Shown: one piece after another, positions 45,706 to 58,220 of the stretch
How the letters are laid out: the number at the start of each line of letters is the position of its first letter
Numbering within the stretch: position 1 is the stretch's first letter
DNA from: Massariosphaeria phaeospora
Taxonomy: Eukaryota; Ascomycota; Dothideomycetes; Pleosporales
NCBI GenBank assembly: GCA_011032825.1
Contig: JAADJZ010000014.1
Span: forward strand, 1,142,218-1,206,217
DNA length: 64,000 nucleotides
Reading direction: 5' to 3'
Made by a program: the position numbers and the translations under genes
The notes under the pieces: model-generated
Told to the model about the DNA's origin: nothing
The model's input: the letters and a program-made list of their open reading frames with translations, nothing else
Database searches by the model: none

Positions 45706-48264
45706 GTTCCAAGAGCTTGGGGTGCTGACCGATGGATTGGTCTGGTGGTTTACAAGGTGTGTAGCGGCGGAGCGAGGTTAGATGATTTGGAAAAGCATGG
45801 CGCTCAGTGTTGAAGAAAGGTTATCGGGTTGGAGCCGAAGAAATGCCGCTCGCTTAGTGTCGGAAGTGCAAACGCATCCAATCAACGTCTTGCACCTGAC
45901 TTTCTTATTCACTGCCACTTTCACTGCAGAATCTTCGAGCGTCATCTCGCAAAACCACATTCGCATCCACTGATAAGAAATGAAAGCTATCAAAGATCGC
46001 GCATCAAAGCGCGATGAACCGAATGGCATACTCCGCCAGAATCACTTACGGGAAACGACGAGTATGAGATGTTGGGACTGATGAACGAACTAAACCACGG
46101 CGTCTCCTTGCTCTTTTCCTCTGAGTTCGTCGACGACGGGATCTCATGTTGCTGGTAACCACAAACCTAGTACACAAGGTACCATAGTGGGCTGTCTCGA
46201 GGATGAAGCGGTAGAACCTAGATATTTTCACAGCGCCTGCGACGGGTATCACTGTGTCAAGCGTGCGATCTTCGTGCGACTCCGTTGCTAGTACAGATGG
46301 TAGAATCGACAGAAATGAAATGTACTCGCATCAGGTGGTGGTTTATTGTGAGTGTTCGCACTCTTCAAGGTTGCCGTCTGGACTTGCTTGCATCAGCCTC
46401 GGCACGCTGAAAGCGGGGCACCGCCATCAACCGGGCGTCTTCTCCGTAGGCAATATGACCAGGTTTCCGAAACACTTCGAGTCCACCTACTACGGTCGCA
46501 ACAGATTTGCTCATGAGGAGATGAGATAGAGACAAGTTCAGCTTGGGGTGGAGGCGACACCCCGCCCCACCACAAATGCAGGGGCCACGCCACCGTCTCG
46601 TTACGTCATCCGCTTCTCGGCTGAATCCCACCTGCAACCTCCGAGACCTTCAACCTTCAACCCGAACCCGACAAGATTCTTTAACAAACTTCGTCACAAG
46701 CGTCTCAACCCATGCGCTCACTCGGTTTGTCGCAAGCACTTTAGAACCCCAATGCTTTTGCATAGCCCGGTCCCTTGAAAGCTCTCTTGTTGTATCGCGA
46801 CGACCTAGGCGATCGAGAGTTCGTTCATCCACTTCCCTTGATTCAAGCACTCGTGTCGTTGGGCGAGGTCTGCACCCTGCAGCTCCAGACTTTGGATACT
46901 GTACTCACGATCAGCAGCGATGTCTTTGAAGAGCACGCGACGAAGCTTGTCTGGCAGATACGGGATGAATGTAGCATAGGAAACTGCTGCCATTCTCTGT
47001 ACAGACACGCTGCAATACAATACTACACCGAGTCCCCCAAGAGTGCCAAACATGGTGGAAGTGACTGGAATAGGAGAAGTACAGATCCGAATCGGAGTAC
47101 TAACGCTTCCAAAGTTGTCAAACATATCAACCAGCTCATCCAACAGCAGGGTGCGACTGTACAAACTGAGCCTCCGATAGCCAAATCTATCATGAGTTCA
47201 GATCGAGTGGATGCCATCTGGCACGATCTCGAGGGCACTCAAGCACATCAGTGGGTCGGACAACGCACCATGCTAGGGGCACCCCCAACCCAGCATCAAA
47301 TACCGGAGGCACCAACCGTGGCGGCTGAAGAAGTGGCGATATATCAAAGTTCATACTCGACGAAAAATCAGAGTGTTAATCCCTAGAGCTGAAGTATAAC
47401 ACAGACTTCTTATACCTCTGTCGATACTGCGTCGCAGAGACTTGCACCCAGCCCGGACAACAACAGAAATTAGGCTCGACGTGGAACGATGTGATACACT
47501 TCACTGGCATTTCTTGCTTCTGGGGTTAGAGATCCTCAACTCAGGGCCGTTTCTACGCCGACCTCAATAGTGCGCACTTCCTTGACCCTCTTAGTCGTTG
47601 GGTGCTTCGATCCGTCGCATGATATGTCCTCGTCCCCAATGTAGTCCGGTTGCAGCACCAGACGATTCTATTGGGCACGTAAGATCTGTCGATATCGAAT
47701 ACACCACACGATCCGAGCCGACAAGTCACCGAATTGCAGCCGAAGTCGTGTGCGATGTCGAGCAGAGCGACCGTGTCTCAACACCGAACATATCACCGCT
47801 GTGATGCCTCGACAGTTTTAATCTTGAGGGAGAAATTGGAGCGTGTGAAGGCGTTGACAGCGGAAGAGAAATGCTGCCTGCGAGTCTCGATGCGACTTGA
47901 TGAGGTCGTGCGCAGAAATTTTATCGGGCTTCAGCGTAGGCATAGGCCTACAGCAGACAAAAGGTGTTCGTGAGATTATTGCAACGAGTAATTTGTTAAC
48001 GCTGACGTTCTATAACGTTTTTGGGGCCAAGTGGCACGGCCAGCGGGTGCCACCAAGATATGGGTTAACCTATTGCGGGAATCCATTGGCATTGCAGATC
48101 ATCTGCTGCCGTGGCCTAGTCTGTTTCGTCTGGCGGTAGCCTGGTATTTGGGGGCCAGGACTATCATGAAGCAATATAGCTTAGTCCCCGCGGCCTCGTC
48201 TCGACGCGATTGTCAGTCTTACTCCCTCCTTGTTTGATCATCTCCGTTCCATGCCCGACCAGCG
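45706..48264. other. Long intergenic region with one weak coding stretch
   Basis: 2.5 kb without a supported gene. A 203-codon open stretch lies at 46775-47386 on the plus strand but has no ATG at its start and no family match. In another frame near 47,040-47,170 the phrase MVEVTGIGEVQIRIGVLTLP faintly recalls copia-type protease regions, so this may be an old retroelement scrap. A short upstream frame of five codons (48251-48268) ends by overlapping the start of the next gene. Confidence 0.4.
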
Positions 48265-48268
48265 ATGA
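48251..48268 (+). promoter_or_regulatory. Upstream ORF overlapping the main start codon
   Basis: ATG CCC GAC CAG CGA TGA, whose stop shares the bases ATGA with the start of the DUF6536 gene at 48265. Such an arrangement can force termination-reinitiation and lower translation; whether it does here depends on the mRNA start. Confidence 0.5.
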
Positions 48269-50620
48269 GGCCTCCCCAGCGCTTCCAGCCACTGCCCACC
48301 GAAGAGCCCGGAGAAGAGAACAGTATAGGTCTACAAACTAAGATGGAAGTCGACAGCGAATTCAACAGCAACTTGCATCCATACTCCTCAGGCGCCGTAA
48401 ATCCAATGGGCGCCGCCAAATACACCATCTCGCACCGCAAAACCTTGGTGGAGCGACTTGAAGGCTTCGAGCAGCGCCGCTTTGGCACGCGACTCTCTGG
48501 ATTCCTCTACGACACTTTCATTGCTGGTTGGCGTGCAGGTCTTCTTCGCGCCTTTCTTTTTAGTTTACTCGCTCTCGTCGTTAATGTTGCAATCTATGCA
48601 TGGCTCTTTGCGACGCACAACTCTGCCAAGAGCAACAATACAACCATCATGACAGGATCATGCCGTATGATACGCGGTGCGAACACAGGCATACATGTCG
48701 CATTGAATGCCGTGTCGACTATGATACTGGGAGCTTCGACTTACGCAATGCAAGGCATGACTGCTCCGACAAGGAAAGAGGTTGATGCGGCACATTTGCA
48801 GGGCCGATGGGTCGAAATTGGAACATCCAGTGTGCGCAACTTGTTCTACGTAAGAAGGATGAACACATGTATCTGGGGATTGTTGGTATTCACGAGCTTG
48901 CCTCTCCATCTAGTGTGAGTCTTTGCCGATGCTACTGAGTCTATGCTGACCATAGACTAGCTTCAACGCCGTTTTCTTTACAACGACCCAAGCGAACCAA
49001 TACGCCGTAGCTGCTGTCGACCAAAGCTACTTCAGAAATGTATCCTTCCAAGCTACAGAACAAAACGCATCACCGGACCTTTTTGCTTCAGATCAATGGG
49101 TTCCAACTTCCGACGACTGCGATGGCGACGATGGCGAGACGTGTTCTTTCGATGTTCGCAATGCCTCGGCGGTGGTTAACCTCCTCCAAGACGTTCGAGA
49201 TGTCTCCAAAAGCGCGGAGTTTGTGCGTATGGAGCCTCTGGAATGCATGCAGATTTACACGTCTGGGTTCATGCAACTCTACGGCGATGTGGTCGTAGTT
49301 TCTTCTCGCTCAGATGTTGATTCACCAATAATCTGGACGCGGTACCCGCAAAGGTCCCTCGGCACACCCCAGATGGCCACGCACCCAGACCCGTTTCATT
49401 GGGTTTGTCATGACCTCTTAGGCTCTGACAGCCGGATTTGCAGCCTAGACATCTCTCTGGACTATTTCAACTCGGGGGGGAACTGGACAGTATACCACAA
49501 CCCCGTGGATTACTGCATGGCGCGAGTCATTCCAGACACCTGTCAATTGCAATTCAACGAATTCCTCATGTTGGCCGTCGTGATATTCAGTGCCATCAAG
49601 GTCATCATTGTGGGCTATCTGGCCTTATCGCGGCCAGCGGACCGCTTCTTGCGCACGCTCGGTGACGCCATCGCATCGTTTCTTGAAAAAGAAGACCCAA
49701 CCACCAAGCACATGTGCCTGGTTTCCTCAGTCCAAGTCCGTAAACACGGCTTCCAAACGCCCTTTGAGCCCCAGGCCTTCACTGGACGCCGTCCGAGATG
49801 GCTCAATTGCGCAAACTCGACCGAATTCTTCTCAACAATCGGGGTGTCGGCCATGTATATCGTCGTTATCTCCATCGCATTATTCTTCGCTGTTGATCGC
49901 GCCAATGGAACCGCCTTTTCCAATGCCCTTGGCGTTCCCGATATCCAGTCCCTTTCGGCTTTCAAGCGGGACGACGTCGGCTCCTCAGGCATTGTACCCA
50001 CGCTGCTTATGGCCAACATCCCGCAAGTCGGTTTCTCGATCCTGTACGTTGTATACACGAACCTTTGGCAGAAGATGATGGTTGCACAAGAGTTTGATGG
50101 TTTCACACAAGCCAAGAAAGGGCTGCGAGTCAGTGTGCGCCCGCGTGGAAAGCAGCGCGCAACTCGTTTCTTCACGCTGCCGGCACGATACGCGTTGCCG
50201 CTTATGACTTGTAGTACTGCGCTGCATTGGCTGTGTTCGCAAAGCCTCTTCATGGTCCGCATCGATGGTGTGAATGCACATAGGGAGGTCGACACAATGG
50301 ATCGCATCGTGAGACTTGGGTATAGCGCTACAGGTGTTGTGGCGTTGATTGGGGTCAGCGCCGGTATGATGGTAGTCACGGTTTGCGTTGGCGTGTTCCG
50401 AAGGATGAGGACTGAGCTTGGAGAAACGAGTATGAGTGTGGTCATCAGCGCAGCCTGCCATGTAGCGCGGAACGAACCTGAGCCATGGCTGCAGGAAGTT
50501 CAGTGGGGAGACGTAACCAGCGACGCTGAAGATCGAGCAAGCACAGAACATAGTGTTAGACATTGCGCATTTACAACACTACGAACAGAAGTACCTAGAA
50601 AAGAGCATCTATATAGATAG
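48265..50620 (+). CDS. DUF6536 multi-pass membrane protein
   Basis: Two exons (48265-48914 and 48961-50620) give 769 residues; the 46-base intron has GTGAGT and TAG ends. The N-terminal DUF6536 domain is clear: FIAGWRAGLLRAFLFSLLAL, then GSCRMIRGANTGIHVALNAV, GASTYAMQGMTAPTRKEVDA and WVEIGTSSVRNLFYV. A large probably extracytoplasmic loop with several Asn-X-Ser/Thr sites and cysteines follows (NVSFQATEQNAS, DDCDGDDGETC). Then come several membrane helices, including FLMLAVVIFSAIKVIIVGYL, AMYIVVISIALFFAV and VVALIGVSAGMMVVTVCVGV. Function is unknown in all species I know of. The gene ends 30 bases before the AT-rich compartment, and its last codons (KEHLYR) are AT-rich. Confidence 0.9.
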
Positions 50621-51245
50621 ACAAGTACTATATTATATAGCTTTTAATCGAACTCTTTTTTAAGCTGTACAAACTTCTCTCTATGTAAGAGAATTCGCTA
50701 GAGTAATATTACGATCAATAATCCGCCAAGCCGCTAAAGCAAGAGATGCTCTTACCTTGGCGTTAAAGGTAACAGAGCACGGCTATACCTCGGGTAAGCT
50801 TAGCGCGTAAGCTAAAGACTTTCTACGACGACACAGCTTTTCTATAAGCTCTTTTCAATCTCGTGCTCTTTGTAGCACTTTAAGAGCAAGATATTAAAGC
50901 GCTTTTACTAATTTGTTTGCTTTGCGAAAGTAAAAAGATTATACAAAGTGCACTTATGTATAGTTATAACGTATTAGATTATTACCTTAGTTAGACTATT
51001 ACCTTAGTTAGACTATTACCTCGGTTAGACTATTACCTTGGTTAGACTATTACTTCGGTTAGACTATTACCTCGGTTAGACTATTACCTTGGTTAGTTTT
51101 CTTTGGCACAACCAACTTATTTTAAAGAATATTAAATTAATTGCTATTAAACAAGAAACCTGCGTACGTTGTGCTAGCTTTAGATTTAAAAGCTTTTTTT
51201 GTATTTTTTAATAAGTTTGAGTATTGTGCCTTGTAACGTACTTTA
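50621..51245. other. Start of AT-rich repeat compartment
   Basis: Base composition drops sharply to AT-rich after about 50,640. No gene. It contains the 17-base tandem array and what looks like the outer, C-terminal part of a degraded pogo-like transposase interrupted at 51246. Confidence 0.6.
50974..51092 (+). repeat. Tandem array, seven copies of a 17-base unit
   Basis: Unit TTAGACTATTACCTTAG or TTAGACTATTACCTCGG, seven head-to-tail copies with one or two base differences, followed by a partial TTAG. The unit's last bases vary between TTAG, TCGG and TTGG. Confidence 0.93.
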
Positions 51246-54200
51246 CGGGCTCGCCGAACACACGAGTTCGCCGAACACTTTTGCCAAGCTCCTACCAAAA
51301 CCACTCTATTCTAGCGCAAAACAGCTTACTTTAGCTCTATATAGAGCAATCTAACCTAAAATATTATTTAAAGTTTACTTTTGCTACTTGCTTACACGTA
51401 CGTGCGTTATGCTTAGTTTAACTACACTGTTTACACTACTTTTGAGATAGTTTACCTACTTTAGCGCGCACTTGCGTCTTTAGCTTTTTTTTATTACTAC
51501 GCGCTTTAAACTTCTTTAAAGCAGTTAGACGAGCTTTATTCTTAACTATCAAAGTTTTTTCTGCTTAAACCTGCTTTCTTTTATGCGATCTACGTTGCGT
51601 AGCAGCTTTATTTGCTGCTTAAAGCTTTGCAATTTTTTTTTGCGCTAACACTAGCTTGTGCGCGATAATAGCTGCTTTTTTTGAGATTTTTTTAAAGGCC
51701 TTTACTATAGACGTCGGTAAGCTATCTATATACTTTTAAATCTTTGCTTTTACAAGCGTTAATTGCGACTCTAGTTTAAAAGTATTGCTTAAAGTTTGCA
51801 ACTGCTAGGGCTCGTTGTTAATAAATAGTAGTAGTAATAGAGTACGCAACTAGACGTCAAAAGCTGTTATAACCTGTTCTAAGTTAAATAGAACTAATCT
51901 AGCGCTTTAAAACTTTTTTTAGATATTACTAAAAGTAATTGCTGCATTATAAGCGCGTATAAAGCATAGTAGAAACTTAAGTTTTGTAATGTAAGTAATT
52001 TAGTTGCGCATAAAATTTTCAGCTTAGCGCCCGTACGCTTTTTTTAAAGAAGCAAAACAACCTACATTAAAAAGCTGCAAAAAGTGCGATAAGTGCGGAA
52101 ACATACAAATAGTAATAATCTTGTTCTTTTTGTAGTATTGCTAGAATGCGAGCGAGTTATAGCTCTTATAGCTGTTAATTGCAAGTAGTTAGTAAGCACC
52201 AACTACTTTTTTCTTTGTATACTTATTAAAGTGCTTTAACTATTGCAAGCTAAGCTTATTTGTTGTCTAGCTGTTTTTAGAAACTGCAATAACTTAGTTC
52301 TAAAGCAGATTTTTTTCTTTGTACTAAGCAAAGAGGTAATAGCAGCTTTTAAAAATAATAAAAAGTAGAATAGCTTACTTTGTTGCGTTAATGCTTTAGA
52401 TAACTGTTGTTTATTTTCTATTACTTTGCTGTAATGCCTTTAGCTATTCTCGTTTTTCTAAAGCTGTAACAACTGCTTTAGTTGTTATCTAGCCTATTAT
52501 AAAGCCTGTTTTGTTAAAGTTGTACGTATTTTTATTCTAGATGCCGTACTTAGTTTTAATGTTAGCTACTAGGCTAAACTAGCTCTAGATAACTTTTGAG
52601 TCTTTGCAAAGCGCTTTTTTATAATTGTACTTGCGATTAAACTTTATTGTAAACTTAAAGCAGTGCTTAACTTACGTACTAAGCTAGTTTAAGCTAACCT
52701 AGCTTAGATTGCGCTTTGCGCGCAAGGAATTGGCTATATTAGCTATAGCTGCGAGCCTAAAAGAAAATCCGCGCGTAATAAGCTTAAGTATATACTTAAC
52801 AACTACGCTCTTTTTAGTTTTTGTTAGATTTATTAATTTAAGCTTGTAATCTGCTTGTAAAAGCCGTTCGGCGCGTTAATTGCTTAGTGTTGCTTAAAAA
52901 ACGTTATAGATAGCTGCAGCGCGTTGCAAAAAAAGTGTTGCGTTTTGTTTAAAAGCTTAAAAAGCAGTTTGTATCTAACGTTTATTAGAAAGCTCTATTT
53001 AGTGTTGTTGTAAAAGCATCGTGTACATAGGTAGAGTTAGTAGAAGCTTAGCAAAAGTATTTAGCAAACTCGTGTATCTAGCAAGCTCGTAAAGTACGTT
53101 ATTACTATAGTTTCTACAGTGCCGTAGAGCTAGTTGTGCTTTTTTTTAACTCTTTCTACTACGCGCTTTTTTTAATAGCTAAAGTGCTGTAAACGCTTTA
53201 GCAGCTACTTGCGCTAATTTATTACTATACTCTATTGTGCTACTTGTTTAAATCTGCTTCTATTTTCGTAATTTTCTTGTTGTTGCTTTTTCAATAGTTT
53301 TTTTAAAGCTAGAAATTCGATTGCGCATTAGCTTAACTTAATAGGCTATCTAGTAGAACTTTTTAACAAGCTAGTTAACTCTATTCTTTAGAAATAATAG
53401 AAAGAAACTAAGCTTAGTAGTAATAAGTTTTAATTGCAATTTAAATTCAAGCGTATTAGTTGAAGTTTTTAACTGCTATAGTGTTTCTAGTGCAAAAAGT
53501 AGTAGTAAAGTACGTAGCCGTACTTCAAAGCAATTAAAAACTACTTGCGCGTTAATAGAAACTAGCTTTAAAACTTTAAAAGCTTTTTTGCAGTTCTTTG
53601 TTGTAAACACTTTAAAAAACGCGTTTCTAAAGGCTAGCAAAAAGCTTTTTTTGTTAATATAGAAAACGCGCTAGCGCGCTAAGTTCTAAACGCGTTAAAA
53701 GTACTTTAGCTTTAGCAGCAAAAAGTAAACTACATCTAGTAGCTAGAGAATATAAAATAAATAAGCTAGCATGCAAAGCGTAAAGATTTTGTTTTTAAAG
53801 CAATAGTTTTTAAAATTCTAAAATTAGTAGCTCTTATAGCTGTTTAGAATAAGTAGCTAATAACTTTCTACTTAACGCGCTTTTGTATGCGCGTTAAAAT
53901 ACTTTAATTATTTAAAACTAAAAGCGTTGTTTGTCTAGCTATTCTTAGAAACTAAAAGCTTTTAATTGCTAGGTATAGAGTTTTTCTCGTACTATGCTAA
54001 AATGTAAACGCGCTTTTTGTAGATAATAAAAAGCAAAATCGCGTACTTTGCAGCGCAGATGCTTTGAATAACTATTACCTACTCTTAATTACCTAGCTAG
54101 ATTAGATTAAGTTGAGTATGTTTCTAAAAGCTTATAACAACTTTTATAAACTTAATTACGCTTATTTAGAAACTAGTTTTATCGAAGTTGTACACGTTAT

Positions 54201-54330
54201 TCTCGTAAATGCTGTATTTAGCTTTAGTATTTTCAACAAGCTTAAACTACGCGCTAATTACTTTAGAATTTTCTATTCTAGGGCGCGACCTCGACTTAGC
54301 TCTAAGTTGAAGCTAGCTAGAAACTAGATC
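51097..54330 (-). mobile_element. Remains of a second pogo-like transposon surrounding 51246-53089
   Basis: The minus strand from about 53,500 to 53,110 encodes another transposase C-terminus (RNRISSFKKTIEKATTRKLR). It appears to continue at about 51,240-51,150 on the far side of the inserted element. More ancient DDE-region fragments may extend to about 54,300. I could not find its inverted ends, so the limits are approximate. Confidence 0.5.
51246..53089 (-). mobile_element. Pogo-type DNA transposon with RIP-like decay
   Basis: 1844 bases between TA duplications (51244-51245 and 53090-53091). The left end begins CGGGCTCGCCGAACACACGA and repeats GCCGAACAC. The right end is its inverted copy with several C-to-T type changes. 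The transposase is on the minus strand, and DDE-region fragments are readable around 52,000-52,500 (HFNKYTKKKVVGAY, then LSHFLQLFNVGCFASLKKAY). The C-terminal zone near 51,500-51,700 shows AANKAATQRRSHKRKQV, typical of this transposase family. Many TAG stops; dead. Confidence 0.85.
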
Positions 54331-55641
54331 TACGCGTATCCGCGTGTATACTTTATTACACTTTTTTTAAGTTAATTGAACTTTAGAGTATTAGTTAAAG
54401 TACGTTCCTACGCTTGTATTAAGCTGTAATTTAAACTCGTTACTTATAGCAATGCTTTGCACTGTTGCTAAAATTTGCATTAAAATTGTATACGTAGTTG
54501 TAGTGCTTAAAGTTAGAGTTACAAAGCTTAGTAAAGCAACGCAGTAAAAAAAAACGCAAGTATAACGTTACGCAACTGTAACATAAATAACAAACGCAGC
54601 AAAAAGAACTTATGCAAGCAGCGCGTTTGTACAGCAAAGGCATAGTAGATAGATTTGTAGCTAGTAGATAATATAAGCAGCATTTACACGACGCGCAACT
54701 TGCAACGCGCAACTTGCACTTGTTGCAAGATCTATTAACCTGTGTTTGTTAAGGCCTATCTACGCTATAGCAAAAACAGATATCGAGTTCTAGCATTTTA
54801 AGCATCTAGCAAAGTACTGCATAGCTGTATGCAAAGAATGCAGGCATAGCGTGCTACCTAGCTATATTAAAAGTTACTTGCAACGCGCGCACAAGGTCAA
54901 GCAGAAGCAGGCTAAAGAAATAGCAAAGCGAGTGCGCAGCTAGCTAGAGCTAATAGAGTACGCTAGCGAGATTCAAGTGCCAATCTAGGTTGTCGCGCTG
55001 ATCAGCTAGTTGCTAGTATACTTAGACGAGCTGTTATGCTAGCTAGACGCAGCTAGCTGTAGCAAAGTATTTTAAAGCTAAGACGTTATAAAGAAGCATT
55101 AGCGACAGCTACACGATTGGTTAGTAGAAAGCAAAGGCAGCTATCTTAGTCTAGCAGCGCAGAAAGAGATCTAGCTGCGCGTCGACGAGGGCTGCAAGCG
55201 CGTACACTGCCAGCGGCTGTTAATCCAAGGCCTAAGATCGCAGTATTTCGAGGTCCAGCTGCTCGAAGACGACCTAGGAGTAGTACCTATCGACGGCGAG
55301 GCAGCATGGACGCGTGTGGGCGAGGCAATAGCCAAGGCGTAAGAGAGAATCGAGAAGCGAGCGATTAGCACCATCTAGGCGGGCGAGCGCGACGAGGTCA
55401 ACCCGTGGGTAGATCGAACGCAGTAGCTGCCGTACCTGGTAGGCATGGAGCGAGCGGATCTGCTGGCGTGTATCAAGGAGCCAGTGGCCGAGCCAGATCA
55501 GAGGAGCGACAACGAGGCCGAGCCGGTAGAAGCAGCGATCTAGGAGGCCATGGATAGGCTCACGCGGTTTAGCCAGGCGTCAGTGATTAAGCGCGTCAGC
55601 GTGTTCGTGCGGCTAGAGGCAATTCGTACCAAGAAGCACTA

Positions 55642-57780
55642 GAGTGCCCGTGCGCTACGCGAGCCATTACAGTACACGAGCCACCCCAACTTCAAAACAT
55701 ATGATCTATCCCAACTTTGACACGTCGTTACTCTACCAATATGGATCCAATCAACGCTGCAATTAAAGCAATCAACTCGCGCGAACCTGGCGCATCTTTC
55801 TCGTACCGCTAAGTTGCCAAACAGTTCGGCGTTGATCGCACGACGCTGTCGCGAAGACACCAAGGCACATCGCAGTCTCAAACGGAGTACCACGAACACT
55901 AGCAATTACTCGACTTACAACAAGAGGCAGAACTCGTTATATACATAGAAAGATGCACTAAGCGAAGCTTGCCACCTACACGAGAGATGGTACGAAATTT
56001 CGCAAGTGCAGTTGCAAAATGGAAAGCTTTAGATGCGTAGGTTTCGCGCTTTCTGCATCGACACAAGGATAAGCTTACAGTCAAATAGAGCGCCGGGCTT
56101 GATCGCAATCGTTACCAAGCTAATTCATATAAGAAATACGACCTATACTTTCAACTACTCCATAGGAAAATGCGGGAGTACGATGTGGAGCCGGGCAATA
56201 CCTACAATATAGATAAGAAAAGCTTCTTCGTTGGCATAACTACACGCACCAAACGCGTCTTTTCTAAAGCAATCTAGCTAGCAAAACTGCGTACGGCGGC
56301 TATACAAGATGGCAATAGAGAATAGATCACGCTTCTAGCTTGCGTTTGTAGCGATGGGAGCTCACTGCCGCCCGCTCTCATCTACGAGAAAAAAGCTAGG
56401 TTGCAATCGAGCTAGGTTGACTCTATTGAAGCTGGAAAACACGAGGTTCTTGTTACTAACTCAACCTTAGGATAGACGAATAACGATATTGGATTAGCAT
56501 GGCTTGAGCAGTTGTTTGAGCGCTATACTGCAACGAAAGCGCGTCGGCAATAGCGCTTCTTTATTGTTAACGGCCACGGCAGCCACATTACGCGCGAGTT
56601 TATCGACTACTGCGACGCCAAAAAGATCCTCCTTGCTGTCTTTTCTCCTCATTCAACCCACACCTTACAGCCGCTTGATGTGGTGATGTTCTCGCCGCTT
56701 TCGAAGCACTATACTTAAGAACTCAACCGCTATCTACACCAATCGCAAGGGCTTATTAGCGTCAAGAAAGGCAACTTTTTTCCGATATTTTGGTCAGCGT
56801 GGGGCAGTACAATGAGGCCGGAGCTTATTTTGAAGAGTTTTCAAGCTACAGGCGTGTGGCCGATGGATGCGAAGGTTATACTAAAACGCTTTAACACTAC
56901 CACCTCTAATCAAGATAGAGATACAGAACTGCGGGAGCTAGGTGATGGGGATAGTTGGAGAGACCTGCGAAAAAATTTGGACGCTGCGGTTGCGAATAAG
57001 GGAAAAGCTGAAGGCAAACGCGTCGCTGCTGCATTACACTCTCTACAGGTTCAAAACGAGCTCCTCTACCACGAAAACGAAGGCCTGCGCGCCGCGATCA
57101 CTACCAAACAGAAGCATAAGAAGAAAAGTAAAGTCCTTGACCTGCAGCAGCGCGAGGAGTTTCACAGCGGTGCTATACTATAGAGTCCTCGCAAGGTTCG
57201 AGAAGCTCGTGCGCGCGAGACGGTCAGACAGCGCGAAAAGAAGCAGGAAAAACTCTAGAAAACTCACAATCGCGAGCTCAAAGCTGCAGCTACACTATAC
57301 AAGAAAAAGATGGCAGAGGAGGCAAAGGCGCTGCGGCAAATCGCGAGGGAGCGCGCGGCGAAGGAGCGTAAAGCAAGGGCTGCAGAACTAGCCGCAGCGC
57401 GCGCGCTCAAAAAGCAGCAACGCGACGCTGCAACCTCACAAAAATCTCGCGATACACTAAACAAGGGCAAGCGAAAAGCCTCACAAAGCGCTGCTTTAAA
57501 ATCTACAAAAAAGCGTTGTGTTGTAGGTGCTAAAAGTGGTGTTGATGCTGCACCTCCGCCGCTATCGCCTCCACCTAAAACCACCACGCGCGGCCGCCAA
57601 ATTAAGGTACCACAAAAATTTAAGTAGTACAAAAGCTGCGCAAGGCTCTATATAGTACTACACTAGAAAATCTTATAATAATACAATTTGTATGTGGCTC
57701 TACAGCTTCATTTTTGCGCGCGCTGATTTTAGAAGGAGTAGCTCGTGTACTGTAATAGCTCGTGTAGCGCACGGGCACTC
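55642..57780 (+). mobile_element. Fot1/pogo-type DNA transposon inserted in the helicase relic
   Basis: 2139 bases between TA duplications (55640-55641 and 57781-57782). The ends are inverted repeats of about 45 bases beginning GAGTGCCCGTGCGCTAC, with a few transitions. The host helicase frame is continuous when the element and one TA are removed. The transposase is related to that at 3835-5712, but the inverted repeats differ. Confidence 0.93.
55741..57627 (+). pseudogene. Fot1/pogo transposase with multiple TAG/TAA stops
   Basis: A single frame of 629 codons from the ATG at 55741 to the TAG at 57625, with no frameshift. The start MDPINAAIKAINSREPG parallels the transposase at 5712. The helix-turn-helix is FGVDRTTLSRRH. 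The DDE residues are all present: NIDKKSFFVG, FIVNGHGSHI (where the Asp of the usual VLDGHGSH is replaced by Asn) and LQPLDVVMF. The second catalytic position is therefore altered while the third is kept, the reverse of the left copy. Stops are mainly at expected Trp and Gln codons. Confidence 0.9.
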
Positions 57781-57782
57781 TA

Positions 57783-58220
57783 GACGCGGTACTAGCCGCT
57801 GCAGCTATACATAGACAAAGAGGCAATTGTCAAGCACACGCGGCTATAGCAGCAGGTGTTGATGTTTTTCGCGCGCACACAGAAAGAGCACGCGTGAAAG
57901 AGCTCGCAATACTAGTTTAAGCGACGGCAGCGCGAGGCATGAGAAGCGTTAGTCTACAAAGCAACAAGAACAGCAGCAGCAGAAGCCGCAAAGACAAACG
58001 AGAAAAAAGAAAAAGAAATAAACAATAAGATAGAAACGAATTAGGCAACAGAGGCAGCACTTAATCAAGGCACTGCAAGCGCTAGGCTAGAGAGATTAAA
58101 TAAGCTTTAAAAAGCGTGCCTAGAGTTTTGTATCGCGTTGCTTAACTACCGCATTACTTGCTAAGAGTACAACAGCCCGTTGGTGTGCGCGCTAGCAGTG
58201 CTAGGCGTCAAAAAAAAAAG
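57783..58220 (+). pseudogene. Helicase relic segment after the pogo insertion
   Basis: Middle linker of the TLH-like helicase: charged, Lys/Glu/Arg-rich, in frame with the part before 55641. It leads into the conserved CLEFCIALLNYRIT block. Listed separately because it proves continuity across the insertion. Confidence 0.75.
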
